The notes under the pieces: model-generated
What the model was told of the DNA's origin: nothing
Database searches by the model: none
Seen by the model: the letters and a program-made list of their open reading frames with translations, nothing else
Position numbers and translations under genes: made by a program
In this document: positions 1-8,552 of the stretch, one piece after another
Layout: each line of letters starts with the position of its first letter
How positions within the stretch are numbered: position 1 is the first letter of the stretch
Assembly (NCBI RefSeq): GCF_029223485.1
Contig: NZ_JARHTP010000032.1
Span: forward strand, 16,159-80,158
Origin: Streptomyces coacervatus
GTDB lineage: Bacteria; Actinomycetota; Actinomycetes; Streptomycetales; Streptomycetaceae
Direction: 5' to 3'
Length of the DNA: 64,000 nt

Positions 1-2
1 GT

Positions 3-24
3 GCTGTCACGGCGCCGCGACAGC
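3..24 (-). terminator. Candidate terminator after the DinG-like helicase
   Basis: Near-perfect inverted repeat with GCTGTC and GACAGC arms around a GC core, with one internal mismatch. It begins 12 nt past the helicase stop codon on the minus strand. There is no U-tract, which is common in Streptomyces. The inner loop is short, so the fold is uncertain. Confidence 0.4.
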
Positions 25-35
25 CCAACCCCCGA

Positions 36-2012
36 TTATTCGGCCTCTGTCTTCTGCGCCGCCGCGTCGATCGCCGCCAGCGACTTCCGGACCTGGTTAC
101 GGTCCGTCGTGTACCAGAAGTCCGGCAGTGACGCCTTCAGATAGCTGCCGTATCGGGCAGTGGCCAGTCGCTGATCCAGTACGGCGACCACGCCGCGGTC
201 CCCCGACGCTCGTACGAGGCGGCCGGCGCCCTGGGCCATCAGCAGCGCGGCGTGGGTGGCGGCGACTGCCATGAAGCCGTTGCCTCCCGCGTCCTCCACC
301 GCCTTCTGGCGGGCGCTCATCAGCGGGTCGTCCGGACGCGGGAACGGGATCTTGTCCATGACGACCAGCTGGCAGCTGGGGCCGGGGACGTCGACGCCCT
401 GCCAGAGCGACAGCGTGCCGAACAGGCAGGTCTTCGGGTCGGCGGCGAAGTTCTTGATCAGCTCGCCGAGCGTCTCCTCGCCCTGCAGGAGGATCGGGAA
501 CTCCGGGATCCGGGAGCGCAGTTCCTCGGCGGCGAGCTGCGCGGCCCGCATGGAGGAGAAGAGGCCGAGGGTGCGGCCGCCGGCCGCCTGGATCAACTCC
601 GTCAGCTCGTCCAGCATGTCCGCGCGGTCGCCGTCCCGCGCGGGACGCGACAGGTGCTTGGCGACGTACAGGATGCCCTGCCTGGGGTAGTCGAAGGGCG
701 AGCCGACGTCGACGCCCTTCCACTGCGGGAGGTCCTCGCCCTCCGTGCCTTCCGGGGCGAGCCCGAGGGAGGCGCCGACGCCGTTGAAGTCGCCGCCCAG
801 CTTCAGCGTCGCGGAGGTCAGGACGACGGAGCGGTCCGCGAAGAGCTTCTCCCTCAACAGGCCCGACACGGACATGGGGGCAACCCGGAGGGAGGCGCCG
901 AAGCGGTCATGGCGCTCGTACCAGACGACGTCCCACTCGGAGCCGTTCGTGATCCGCTCCGCCACGTCGTGCACCGTCTCCACGGAAGCCAGCGCCTGCT
1001 TGCGCACGGCGTCCTCGTCCTGGACGGACTTGTCGCGGGTCGCACCGATCCCGGAGATCACCGTACGGCAGGCATCGCGCAGCGCCATGAGCGCGTACCC
1101 GAGGTCCTCCGGGATCTCCTCCAGACGGCCCGGCAGGGCCAGCTCCATCAGCCGCTCGAAGCCCTCGGCGGCGGTCTGGAGCTGGTCGGCGGCCTTCTCG
1201 TTGACCAGTTTCGCGGCGCGGCGGACCGCTCGGTTGACCTGGCCGGGTGTGAGCTCGCCCGTGGCCACTCCGGTGACCCGGGAGACCAGCTCGTGCGCCT
1301 CGTCGACGATCAGAACCTCGTGCTGCGGGAGGACCGGGGCGCCCTCGATGGCGTCGATCGCAAGCAGAGCGTGGTTGGTGACGACGACCTCGGCGAGCTT
1401 GGCACGCTCGCGGGCCATCTCGGCGAAGCACTCGGCTCCGTACGCGCACTTCGTGGCGCCCAGACACTCCCGGGAGGAAACCGAGATCTGCGCCCAGGCC
1501 CGGTCGGACACGCCGGGCGTGAGGTTGTCGCGGTCACCGGTCTCGGTCTCGTCGGACCACTCGCGCAGCCGCAGCAGGTCCTGGCCCAGCTTGCTGGTGG
1601 GGGCGGCCGCCTCGAACTGGTCGAACAGCCCTTCCTCCTCGTCCTGCGGGACGCCCTCGTGGAGGCGGTGCAGGCAGAGGTAGTTCGACCTGCCCTTCAG
1701 CATTGCGAACTCCGGGCGGCGGCGCAGCAACGGGTGCAGCGCGTCGACGGTGCGCGGCAGATCCCGCTCGACGAGCTGGCGCTGGAGGGCGAGGGTGGCC
1801 GTCGCCACGACGACACGCTCCCCGTGCGCGAGCGCGGGCACGAGGTAGCCCAGCGACTTTCCGGTGCCGGTGCCGGCCTGGACCAGCAGATGGGAACCGT
1901 CGTCGATCGCCTCCGCGACGGCTTCGGCCATGGTCACCTGGCCGGGGCGCTCCGTACCGCCGACGGCAGTGACGGCAGCATGCAGGAGTTCGGGGAGTGA
2001 GGGCTTCGTCAT
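36..2012 (-). CDS. dinG: ATP-dependent DNA helicase, DinG/XPD-like (SF2, Fe-S)
   Basis: 658-residue superfamily 2 helicase. Walker A is QAGTGTGKS at residues 45-53 and the DEAH box is at 237-240. Between them lie four cysteines (about 113, 183, 189, 195) placed as in the XPD/DinG iron-sulfur domain, so the Fe-S cluster is probably intact. The C-terminal helicase half carries LFGTLSLWQGVDVPG and a late QGAGRLVR motif VI. Known family members unwind 5'-3' forked DNA, D-loops and R-loops during repair. The ATG at 2012 lies 9 nt after a DNA-damage-type -10 element (separate entry), so the mRNA has almost no leader. It is followed by a hairpin at 3-24. The dinG name is by family; actinobacterial members form their own branch. 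Confidence 0.9.
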   Translation of the reverse strand: MTKPSLPELLHAAVTAVGGTERPGQVTMAEAVAEAIDDGSHLLVQAGTGTGKSLGYLVPALAHGERVVVATATLALQRQLVERDLPRTVDALHPLLRRRPEFAMLKGRSNYLCLHRLHEGVPQDEEEGLFDQFEAAAPTSKLGQDLLRLREWSDETETGDRDNLTPGVSDRAWAQISVSSRECLGATKCAYGAECFAEMARERAKLAEVVVTNHALLAIDAIEGAPVLPQHEVLIVDEAHELVSRVTGVATGELTPGQVNRAVRRAAKLVNEKAADQLQTAAEGFERLMELALPGRLEEIPEDLGYALMALRDACRTVISGIGATRDKSVQDEDAVRKQALASVETVHDVAERITNGSEWDVVWYERHDRFGASLRVAPMSVSGLLREKLFADRSVVLTSATLKLGGDFNGVGASLGLAPEGTEGEDLPQWKGVDVGSPFDYPRQGILYVAKHLSRPARDGDRADMLDELTELIQAAGGRTLGLFSSMRAAQLAAEELRSRIPEFPILLQGEETLGELIKNFAADPKTCLFGTLSLWQGVDVPGPSCQLVVMDKIPFPRPDDPLMSARQKAVEDAGGNGFMAVAATHAALLMAQGAGRLVRASGDRGVVAVLDQRLATARYGSYLKASLPDFWYTTDRNQVRKSLAAIDAAAQKTEAE

Positions 2013-2021
2013 AGCGCGACC

Positions 2022-2044
2022 ACCCTACGGCCCGGCACTGACAA
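2022..2044 (-). promoter_or_regulatory. RecA-NDp/PafBC-type promoter of the DinG-like helicase
   Basis: On the minus strand the sequence reads TTGTCAGTG, exactly 8 nt, then TAGGGT. This matches the consensus tTGTCRgtg-N8-TAnnnT of LexA-independent DNA-damage promoters in mycobacteria. The ATG lies 9 nt after the -10 element, so transcription should begin 2-4 nt before the start codon. Confidence 0.8.
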
Positions 2045-2235
2045 TCGGGTGATCAAGGCGGGGACGAGGGGCGGGATCAAGACCGGGTGCTCCTCGGTGA
2101 GGGTCGGGGCGGATCGCTCGGGAAGACCGGCTCGGGTGCCCTTGAGATCGGCGCTGTGGAGAAAACGGATCGGCGGCGGTGGAAACCGGCTCGGCGCGAG
2201 CGGTGTACCAAAAGTGACGCTGTGGCGGCATGGCG

Positions 2236-3045
2236 TCACAGCAGATCGCGCAGGGACCGGTCACGGATCATGAGGGCGGCTCGCTTGGCGGGCAGGTCGA
2301 CCTCGGCGGAGAACCGGAAGCCGGCGCTCAGAAAAGCAGCGACGGAGGGGGTGTTGCGAATGTCGGGTTCCGCGACGACGCGTGCGCAGGCAGGTCGCTT
2401 GTCGAGGGTGAGATCGGCCGTGGCTCGGAGCAGGGTGCTGCCGAGCTTGCGGCCGCGGTCGGCGACCCCGCCGATGAGGAGGTGGAGTCCGGTGTCATGA
2501 GGTCGAGCGGGATAGTGGCGGGCCAATGGGTCGAGGTCCGCCCGGTAGATCTCCCAGTAACTCATCGGCGTGCCCTCCAGCACACCGAGGCACGGGACAC
2601 TGCGTCCGTCGCCGGAGAGCTGGGCCCGTAGGTGCCCCTCGGTCACGGCCGGAGGACCGGCCAGCTCCCAGAACTCCGCGACGGCAGGGTCATTCATCCA
2701 GCGGCTGATCAGCGGCAGATCCCGGTCGACGTGCACGGGGACAAGGTGGAACACGCCCGCGGGTGTGACGACCGGCCCCCAGTCGGCGACACGGTCGAGG
2801 AGGTCGTCCTCGGCAGTGGTGACGGAAGCGGACGGGGCCGGGGCTTCACACCGGCTTCGTGCCTTGCCGGAGTCGTTCTCCGCTGCGAAGAGTGCAACCA
2901 GCTCGTCGGGCAGACGCAGGTCCAGTGTGTCCTCGTTGTCCGTGCTCACGTCGGCACTGCTCTCAGCCGTAAGGGGGCTTGGGCCGATGCCCATGGCGGC
3001 GCCGGTGGCGGTGGCTGGGTGTGCGCTGGCGTCGGTGGGAGGCAC
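2236..3045 (-). CDS. GNAT-family N-acyltransferase of a siderophore locus
   Basis: 269 residues. The C-terminal half resembles the IucB/RhbD/MbtK-type GNAT fold (FHLVPVHVDRDLPLISRWMN, then LLIGGVADRGRKLGSTLL and a final SVAAFLSAGFRFSAEVDLP). These enzymes acylate a side-chain amine, or its hydroxylamine, of a siderophore precursor with an acyl-CoA. The first 90 or so residues are low-complexity and of unknown role. The start is GTG at 3045, after a GAGAGGAG ribosome binding site. It lies 79 bp downstream of the NIS synthetase on the same strand, so it probably belongs to that operon. Its substrate cannot be read from sequence; diaminobutyrate, or a derivative of it, is the natural guess from the aminotransferase nearby. 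Confidence 0.75.
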   Translation of the reverse strand: MPPTDASAHPATATGAAMGIGPSPLTAESSADVSTDNEDTLDLRLPDELVALFAAENDSGKARSRCEAPAPSASVTTAEDDLLDRVADWGPVVTPAGVFHLVPVHVDRDLPLISRWMNDPAVAEFWELAGPPAVTEGHLRAQLSGDGRSVPCLGVLEGTPMSYWEIYRADLDPLARHYPARPHDTGLHLLIGGVADRGRKLGSTLLRATADLTLDKRPACARVVAEPDIRNTPSVAAFLSAGFRFSAEVDLPAKRAALMIRDRSLRDLL

Positions 3046-3123
3046 GGCGCCGCTCCTCTCAGAAGGCGGGGTGGGGCATGTTCCTCGGAAGCGCAGGGAG
3101 TTGACGGTGATGGGCGGTGGCTG

Positions 3124-5187
3124 TCAGGGATGGAGGGGGTTGGCGATGGTGACGTAGACGGACTGGGTGTCGACCGGGCCGACGAGTTCGTCGAGGCCGT
3201 GCAGACGGGTCAGCAGGTTGGCCTTGCACCGCAGGACGGGTGAGTCCAGCAGGTGGGCGGGGAGTGTGGTGCCCAACCGGCCGGGACCGGAGGCGACATC
3301 GCCGAGGAAGCGGCGGAAGGCGGCGAGCAGCAGCTGTTCGTCGGCGAGGCGCTGGGAGCCGAAGGCACCGATGAGGCCGAGCACGTTGTTGATCGCGAGG
3401 TAATAGGCGAAGCGCTCGTCTGTGACCTCGTCGGAAACGAAGGTGTCGCTGTGCTCCCCGATACCGGGCAGCCGGGCGTCGAGTTCCGCGCGCCGGGACT
3501 CACGGAAGTAGTAGCCCTGGTTGTCGCGGTAGCGGCCGCCGACGGGCCAGCCGTCGGCGTCCAGCAGGAGGAGTGTGTTCTGTTGATGCGCCTCCAGGGC
3601 GATGCCCGCCTCCGCGTCCAGCCACAGCACGGGACGGACGACCTGCTCGAGGTAGCGCAGGAACCACTCGGCGGCAACGGCCGTACAGGGGCGACCGGTT
3701 CGGCCCGCCAGGCGCGTGACAACCGTGGCCAGTCGGGACCTCAGGGGCAGCCGGGGTGAGACGAGACCGGCGATGCAGGAGACGTCGTCCGACGGGTTGA
3801 ACGGGTTGTGGCGGATCATCACGTCGAGTCCGGGCACGGGGGTGCCGTCCGGCGCGTCGACCGCGAGCCAGGCCGGGTCGCGGACGATGTCGAACCCGGG
3901 GTGGGCGGCCTGCCACTGCTTGGACAGGCCGCCGCGCAACAGGCGGTGGACCTCGACGCCTCGGTGCAGTTCCTTGCGGAGGTTCTCGCGACGGGAGTTG
4001 GTGATCCGCAAGCCCAGCGACAGCTTGAGCATGGCAGGGGAGCCGGACCGGTGGACGGTGCGTACGGAGGAGGTGGGGTGCCACGGTGAGCCATGCGTAC
4101 CGAGGTCGCGGAGCAGTCCGGCGTCGAACAGGGCCGCGGTCTCGGGGCGTTGCCGGACCTCGCCCCATTGCCAGGGGTGCAGCGGCAGGGCTGCGTAGCC
4201 GTCGGGAAGCATCAGCTCGGCTTCGGCGAGCCGTGCCATGAGCTGGGGTGCCGGGACGGGACGGCCGCGCTCGGTCCAGGCGGAGTCTGTGGCAAGTGCG
4301 GAGGGGGCGACAGCCAACCAGTGCAGGGGGAAGGAGCCGCGCAACTCCGGTGAGTACAGGCGCGCTTCGGCCTCGGAGAGACCTTCGCGGCTCTTCGGGG
4401 TGGGGTGGAGCGGGTGCCCGAGTACGAGTGCCTGCTCGGATGCCAGGAAGAGGTCGGGTCCGTCGGAGGGGCGTTCCCGGCGTTCGCGGATGAAAGCGCC
4501 GGTACGACGGAGGGAGTCGGCGACGCGGGCGACCAGGTCCGGTGCGGAGTCGGAGGCGGTTGGATCGGGGGCTGATGTGGAGGCAGTCGCAGGGTTGGGG
4601 GCGGCGCTGGTCGTCGGTCGGGGGGTGGCGGGCAGGGCGCGGCTGTCGGTGCCGCTCTCGGGCGTCTCCCGGGCGAGGAGGGCGGCGACTGTGACCGCGT
4701 CGGCCGGTGGGGAGTGTTCGGGGGTGTTGGCGAGGAACGGGAGACCGAACCGGTGCCATCCCGTCGGGGACCAGTAATGGACCGGGGCGAGGAGGGCCGT
4801 GCCGCTGGCGGGCAGGGGGATGCGGAGTGTGCCGTCGTCGGGGGCGTGGAGGCCGGCTTCACGCACCCAACAGCGCAGCAGGTTCTCGACGGCCGCGGCC
4901 TCGGCTGCGGTGCGCGGGTCGGGGTGCTCGAGGAGATCGGCGGCGGCGTGGCGCAGACTCTCGGCCGCGGGGGCTTTGCGCTGCTGCGGAGCCCTCGCCT
5001 GCTCCGGAATCCTGCCCGCTCCTGACTCTCCGGCCTGCTTCGGCCCGCTCTCTGCTTTCGGGCCCGCTCCCTGACCAGGCACTGATGGGCTCACCGATGC
5101 AGGTGGAGTCTGCTGGGAGGGCGGTGCATCGGAGGGGACTCGCTCAGGGGCATGGGCTCGGGCGTCGGATGCGGAGGTGGGATTCAA
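3124..5187 (-). CDS. IucA/IucC-family NIS siderophore synthetase
   Basis: 687 residues, slightly longer than the usual 580-620 because of a Pro/Ser/Thr-rich N-terminus and a Ser/Thr/Ala-rich insert near residues 185-220. The NIS synthetase hallmarks are present: HPTSSVRTV, KLSLGLRITNSRRENLRKE, the catalytic-core LEAHQQNTLLLL and RDNQGYYFRES. Such enzymes condense a carboxylate (usually citrate) with an amine or alcohol using ATP. The start given is a TTG preceded by GAGGA at suitable spacing; in-frame GTG codons downstream are alternatives, because the first 80 residues are not conserved-looking. It lies between the aminotransferase (209 bp upstream) and the acyltransferase. Confidence 0.87.
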   Translation of the reverse strand: MNPTSASDARAHAPERVPSDAPPSQQTPPASVSPSVPGQGAGPKAESGPKQAGESGAGRIPEQARAPQQRKAPAAESLRHAAADLLEHPDPRTAAEAAAVENLLRCWVREAGLHAPDDGTLRIPLPASGTALLAPVHYWSPTGWHRFGLPFLANTPEHSPPADAVTVAALLARETPESGTDSRALPATPRPTTSAAPNPATASTSAPDPTASDSAPDLVARVADSLRRTGAFIRERRERPSDGPDLFLASEQALVLGHPLHPTPKSREGLSEAEARLYSPELRGSFPLHWLAVAPSALATDSAWTERGRPVPAPQLMARLAEAELMLPDGYAALPLHPWQWGEVRQRPETAALFDAGLLRDLGTHGSPWHPTSSVRTVHRSGSPAMLKLSLGLRITNSRRENLRKELHRGVEVHRLLRGGLSKQWQAAHPGFDIVRDPAWLAVDAPDGTPVPGLDVMIRHNPFNPSDDVSCIAGLVSPRLPLRSRLATVVTRLAGRTGRPCTAVAAEWFLRYLEQVVRPVLWLDAEAGIALEAHQQNTLLLLDADGWPVGGRYRDNQGYYFRESRRAELDARLPGIGEHSDTFVSDEVTDERFAYYLAINNVLGLIGAFGSQRLADEQLLLAAFRRFLGDVASGPGRLGTTLPAHLLDSPVLRCKANLLTRLHGLDELVGPVDTQSVYVTIANPLHP

Positions 5188-5395
5188 AGCGGTCCTCGTG
5201 GGTGGTTCCGGTTCGTGCCGGGACGAACCTGGGCCGTACTGCGCTACGGGCGACGTGGAGGTATGGGCGTCCTGGTGTCAAGGTGTTCGAGAAATAGGCG
5301 GATATCGATACCTCCCCTGAGGCACAAGCGGGAGCACGGGCAGGGACGTTGGTGCCGACGGAACGTGCAAGTGCGCGTCCGCACGAGTCGCCGTA

Positions 5396-6979
5396 CTAAC
5401 CCGTCCGCTCGGCGCGATCGCCCTGCCGTCGGTGCCGGGGGTCGGGTCGGCGCTGCCGTCGTATTCCAGGTGGTCGGCCGGAGCGGTCGCGGGCTGCCGC
5501 CTCCACTGCATCGGCCAGTCGGTCGAATACCGCGGCCGCCTGTTCTTCGCTGATCGTCAGTGGCGGGAGGAGCCGCACGACGCTTGCGTGGCGGCCCCCC
5601 AGTTCGACGATGAGGCCACGTCGGAGGCACTCACGCTGGACGGCGGCCGCGAGTTCGGGATCGGCCGGGCGCGGGCTGCCGGCGCGGGAATCCTGCACCA
5701 CCGCCGGAGTCACTCCGCCGTTGAGGGGCTCACTGCCCAGCAAAGCATCGGCGGCACCCCCATCACCGGAAGTCCCGTCCCCGAGCCTCCCGCAATCCCC
5801 CTCCGCATCCACCAGTTCCACCCCGATCATCAGCCCCCGCCCCCGCACGTCCCCGATGCACGGAAACTCCCCTGCCAAGGAGCGGAGTTGGTCGAGCATG
5901 CGGGAGCCGAGGGTGGCCGCTCGCTCGGCGAGGCGGTTTTCACGGACGTAGGCCAGGGTGGCCGTGCCTGCGGCCATGGCGAGTTGGTTGCCGCGGAACG
6001 TGCCTGCGTGGGCGCCGGGTTCCCAGACGTCGAGGTCGTCGCGGTAGACCACGACGGCGAGGGGGAGGCTGCCGCCGATGGCTTTGGAGAGCACCATCAC
6101 GTCGGGGGTGATGCCGCTGTGCTCCACCGCCCAGAAGGCACCGGTCCGTCCGACCCCCGTCTGGACCTCGTCGGCGATCAGCGGGATGGAGCGCGCCGCC
6201 GTGATCTCTCGCATACGTCGCATCCACGCGTCCGGCGCGGGGATCACCCCGCCCTCGCCCTGGACGGGTTCCAGAATCATGCCCGCGGGATGTGGCACCC
6301 CCGACTTGGGGTCGTCGAGGACGGACTCGGTCCAGCGGGTCGCGAGTTCGGCGCCGCGCGGGCCGCCGACGCCGAAGGGGCAGCGGTAGTCCTGGGGATA
6401 CGGGAGGCGGGCGACTCGTACGTCCGGGGCGTCCCCGGACGCGTCAAGGGCTCCGGCGGTCATGCCGTGGTAGGCACCGGTGAAGGCCAGGAGTCCGGTG
6501 CGGCCGGTCGCGGTGCGGACCAGCTTGAGCGCGGCTTCCACCGCGTCGGTACCCGCCGGCCCGCAGAACTGCACGCGTGCGTGGTCGGCGAGACCGCGCG
6601 GCAGGGTGTGGAACAACTCGGTGACGAAGGCGTCCTTGACGGGGGTCGCCAGGTCGAGGACGTGCAGCGGGGCACCCGAGTCGAGGACTTTGCGGATGGC
6701 CTCCAGCACAACGGGGTGGTTGTGGCCGAGGGCGAGCGTCCCGGCACCCGAAAGGCAGTCGAGGTAGCGGCGGCCGTCGGCACCCTCGATGGTCAGCCCC
6801 CGGGCCCGCACGGGCACGATCGGCAGGGCGCGCGCATAGGTGCGCGCCGCCGATTCGCGTGCCGACTGGCGCCGCAGGATCCCTTCGTGCGCGGCCCGCG
6901 CGGTCGCGGACACCTCACCGACAGCACGCCGCCCAAGAGTTCCCTCGGACGCACTCCCGCCGCCTGCAGACTCGGCCAC
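5396..6979 (-). CDS. Diaminobutyrate-2-oxoglutarate aminotransferase-like enzyme
   Basis: 527 residues. A class III PLP aminotransferase with GAGTLALGHNHPVVLEA near the N-terminus, FTGAYHGMT, PVQGEGG, LIADEVQTGVGRTG and the PLP lysine in VMVLSKAIGG. It most resembles the RhbA/DABA family, which makes L-2,4-diaminobutyrate from aspartate semialdehyde and glutamate. The GTG start at 6979 was chosen for the GGGAGGA upstream; an in-frame frame extends to 7048. A roughly 45-residue Gly/Ala/Asp-rich insert near the C-terminus (about 5690-5830) is unusual. It is the first gene of the three-gene siderophore set. No clear DmdR/IdeR iron box was seen in 6980-7248. Confidence 0.82.
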   Translation of the reverse strand: MAESAGGGSASEGTLGRRAVGEVSATARAAHEGILRRQSARESAARTYARALPIVPVRARGLTIEGADGRRYLDCLSGAGTLALGHNHPVVLEAIRKVLDSGAPLHVLDLATPVKDAFVTELFHTLPRGLADHARVQFCGPAGTDAVEAALKLVRTATGRTGLLAFTGAYHGMTAGALDASGDAPDVRVARLPYPQDYRCPFGVGGPRGAELATRWTESVLDDPKSGVPHPAGMILEPVQGEGGVIPAPDAWMRRMREITAARSIPLIADEVQTGVGRTGAFWAVEHSGITPDVMVLSKAIGGSLPLAVVVYRDDLDVWEPGAHAGTFRGNQLAMAAGTATLAYVRENRLAERAATLGSRMLDQLRSLAGEFPCIGDVRGRGLMIGVELVDAEGDCGRLGDGTSGDGGAADALLGSEPLNGGVTPAVVQDSRAGSPRPADPELAAAVQRECLRRGLIVELGGRHASVVRLLPPLTISEEQAAAVFDRLADAVEAAARDRSGRPPGIRRQRRPDPRHRRQGDRAERTG

Positions 6980-7087
6980 GACTCCCTGTCCTCCCGCCGG
7001 GGGACCGCACACGGACAGCAGAACCCCCATCGGTACCAACCCCCCCATCGCTCACCGGGTTACGGGTTGCCTCAAGATCCTTTCCGT

Positions 7088-7110
7088 GACGGAACCGTTG
7101 CCGTTCCGTC
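7088..7110. promoter_or_regulatory. Inverted repeat in the aminotransferase/protease divergent region
   Basis: GACGGAAC and GTTCCGTC form a perfect 8-bp inverted repeat with a 7-nt spacer. It is flanked by TTCC and GGAA, which could extend the dyad with a bulge. It lies in the 269-bp region between the divergent starts at 6979 and 7249. It could be an operator for either gene; no matching regulator was recognised. The rest of this spacer shows only the ribosome binding site of the protease. Confidence 0.3.
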
Positions 7111-7248
7111 GGAAGTCCCCCACAGCGAGCGCATAGTGTGTGATGCCGTTCCAAGGAGCCGTGAAGTCACCTGAGATCACCTGCGCCGAGCGTGAAATCA
7201 CGGACGTAGCACCCGATTTGATCAGTTCACCCCAGGGGGAGTCAGAGC

Positions 7249-8481
7249 ATGCGATCCATAAGGCCGTCCGTCACCGTTCGCCGGGAACGGGGTGCCCGCC
7301 GCAGAACCTCCCCCGTTCTGGCCGCCGTTGCCCTCGCCTCGGCGCTTGCGCTCACCGCCACCGCCTGCAACTCGGGCGACGACAAGGCCGACGGCCAGGC
7401 TTCCGCCTCCGCGACCGACATCGGCAGCAGCGGCGACGGCAAGATCAAGATCCCGGACGACATCAAGAACAAGCTCAAAGAGCACGGGATCGACATCGAC
7501 AAGTGGAAGCACGGCGCCTGGAAGAACTGGAACAAGGACGACTGGCTGCGCGAGGCCGACGACTTCATCAACCCGATCATCAAGGGCCTGTGGAACCCGG
7601 ACCGGATGCGGAAGGCCAACGACCCGGCCAAGAGCGTCGACAACAACGACCTCTCCGGTGACCAGGGCGTGACCGACCCCACGCCGGCGCCGGTGGACGC
7701 GAAGGCCGTGGCGCCTACGTACCACGCCAACGCGGCGACATCCGGAAAGGTGTTCTTCGACTCCCCCGAGGGCACGATGGTCTGCTCGGCAACGGTCGTG
7801 GAGGACCCGGCCCACCCCGGCAAGTCGAACCTCGTGTGGACGGCGGGCCACTGCGTGCACGCCGGCAAGAAGGGCGGCTGGTACCGCAACATCGCGTTCG
7901 TGCCGTCGTACAACAACGCGGGCAAATCGGCCGCCCAACTGCAGAACGCCACCAAGGAGGAAGCCGCTCCGTACGGCGTCTGGTGGGGCGACTGGGCGCA
8001 GACCTCCCAGCAGTGGATCGAGAAGGGTGGCGAGACCGGTGGTGACGGTGCCTCGTACGACTACGCCGTCATCCATGTGACGCCGGAGAAGGGCGGCAAC
8101 GGCAAGTCACTGGAGGAGACGGTCGGTTCGGCACTGCCTGTCGACTTCAACGCCCCGGCCGTGCCGAAGGTTCCCGGCATCACCGCGACCGGCTACCCCG
8201 CCGCCGCGCCGTTCGACGGCCAGAAGATGTTCCAGTGCACGGACAAGCCGGGACGGCTGTCGATCAACGCCTCGGACCCGACGATGTACCGCATCGGCTG
8301 CACCATGACCGGCGGTTCTTCCGGCGGCGGCTGGGTCGCGACGGGCTCGGACGGCAAGCCGGCGCTGGTGTCCAACACCTCGATCGGCCCGGTGACTTCG
8401 GGCTGGCTGGCCGGACCGCGGCTGGGTGACGTGGCCAAGGGTGTGTACACCTCGGTGAGCAAGAAGTTCGCCGGCCAGTAG
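7249..8481 (+). CDS. Secreted trypsin-like serine protease, lipoprotein
   Basis: 410 residues. An Arg-rich N-terminus and hydrophobic segment end in the lipobox LTATAC, so Cys40 is the likely lipidated residue and the protein would be tethered outside the membrane. A Lys/Asp-rich linker with IDIDKWKHGAWKNWNKDDW follows. The S1 (V8/trypsin-like) domain then has WTAGHC with His201, YDYAVIHV with Asp271 and GGSSGGGW with Ser358, so the triad is complete. The ATG at 7249 has AGGGGGAG eight nt upstream. The gene stands alone, convergent with hflX and sharing its terminator. Its substrate is unknown. Confidence 0.85.
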   Translation: MRSIRPSVTVRRERGARRRTSPVLAAVALASALALTATACNSGDDKADGQASASATDIGSSGDGKIKIPDDIKNKLKEHGIDIDKWKHGAWKNWNKDDWLREADDFINPIIKGLWNPDRMRKANDPAKSVDNNDLSGDQGVTDPTPAPVDAKAVAPTYHANAATSGKVFFDSPEGTMVCSATVVEDPAHPGKSNLVWTAGHCVHAGKKGGWYRNIAFVPSYNNAGKSAAQLQNATKEEAAPYGVWWGDWAQTSQQWIEKGGETGGDGASYDYAVIHVTPEKGGNGKSLEETVGSALPVDFNAPAVPKVPGITATGYPAAAPFDGQKMFQCTDKPGRLSINASDPTMYRIGCTMTGGSSGGGWVATGSDGKPALVSNTSIGPVTSGWLAGPRLGDVAKGVYTSVSKKFAGQ

Positions 8482-8506
8482 AGAGCAGTCCGGCAGAGAG
8501 CAACAG

Positions 8507-8546
8507 AGAGGCGCCCCGGCCGTCGTGTGACAGCCGGGGCGCCTCT
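8507..8546. terminator. Bidirectional terminator between protease and hflX
   Basis: Perfect 14-bp stem, AGAGGCGCCCCGGC with its complement at 8533-8546, around a 12-nt loop. It lies in the 71-bp gap between two convergent genes, so it can serve both. Confidence 0.8.
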
Positions 8547-8552
8547 TCTCGC

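Noticed and set aside
3124..5187. Reading the long N-terminal part of the NIS synthetase as a separate fused domain
   Set aside because: It is Pro/Ser/Ala-rich low complexity and depends on an uncertain TTG start; no domain pattern is visible.
6980..7248. DmdR/IdeR iron box before the siderophore genes
   Set aside because: Looked for TTAGGTTAGGCTAACCTAA-like sequence; only weak partial matches such as GGGTTACGGGTTGCC were found.
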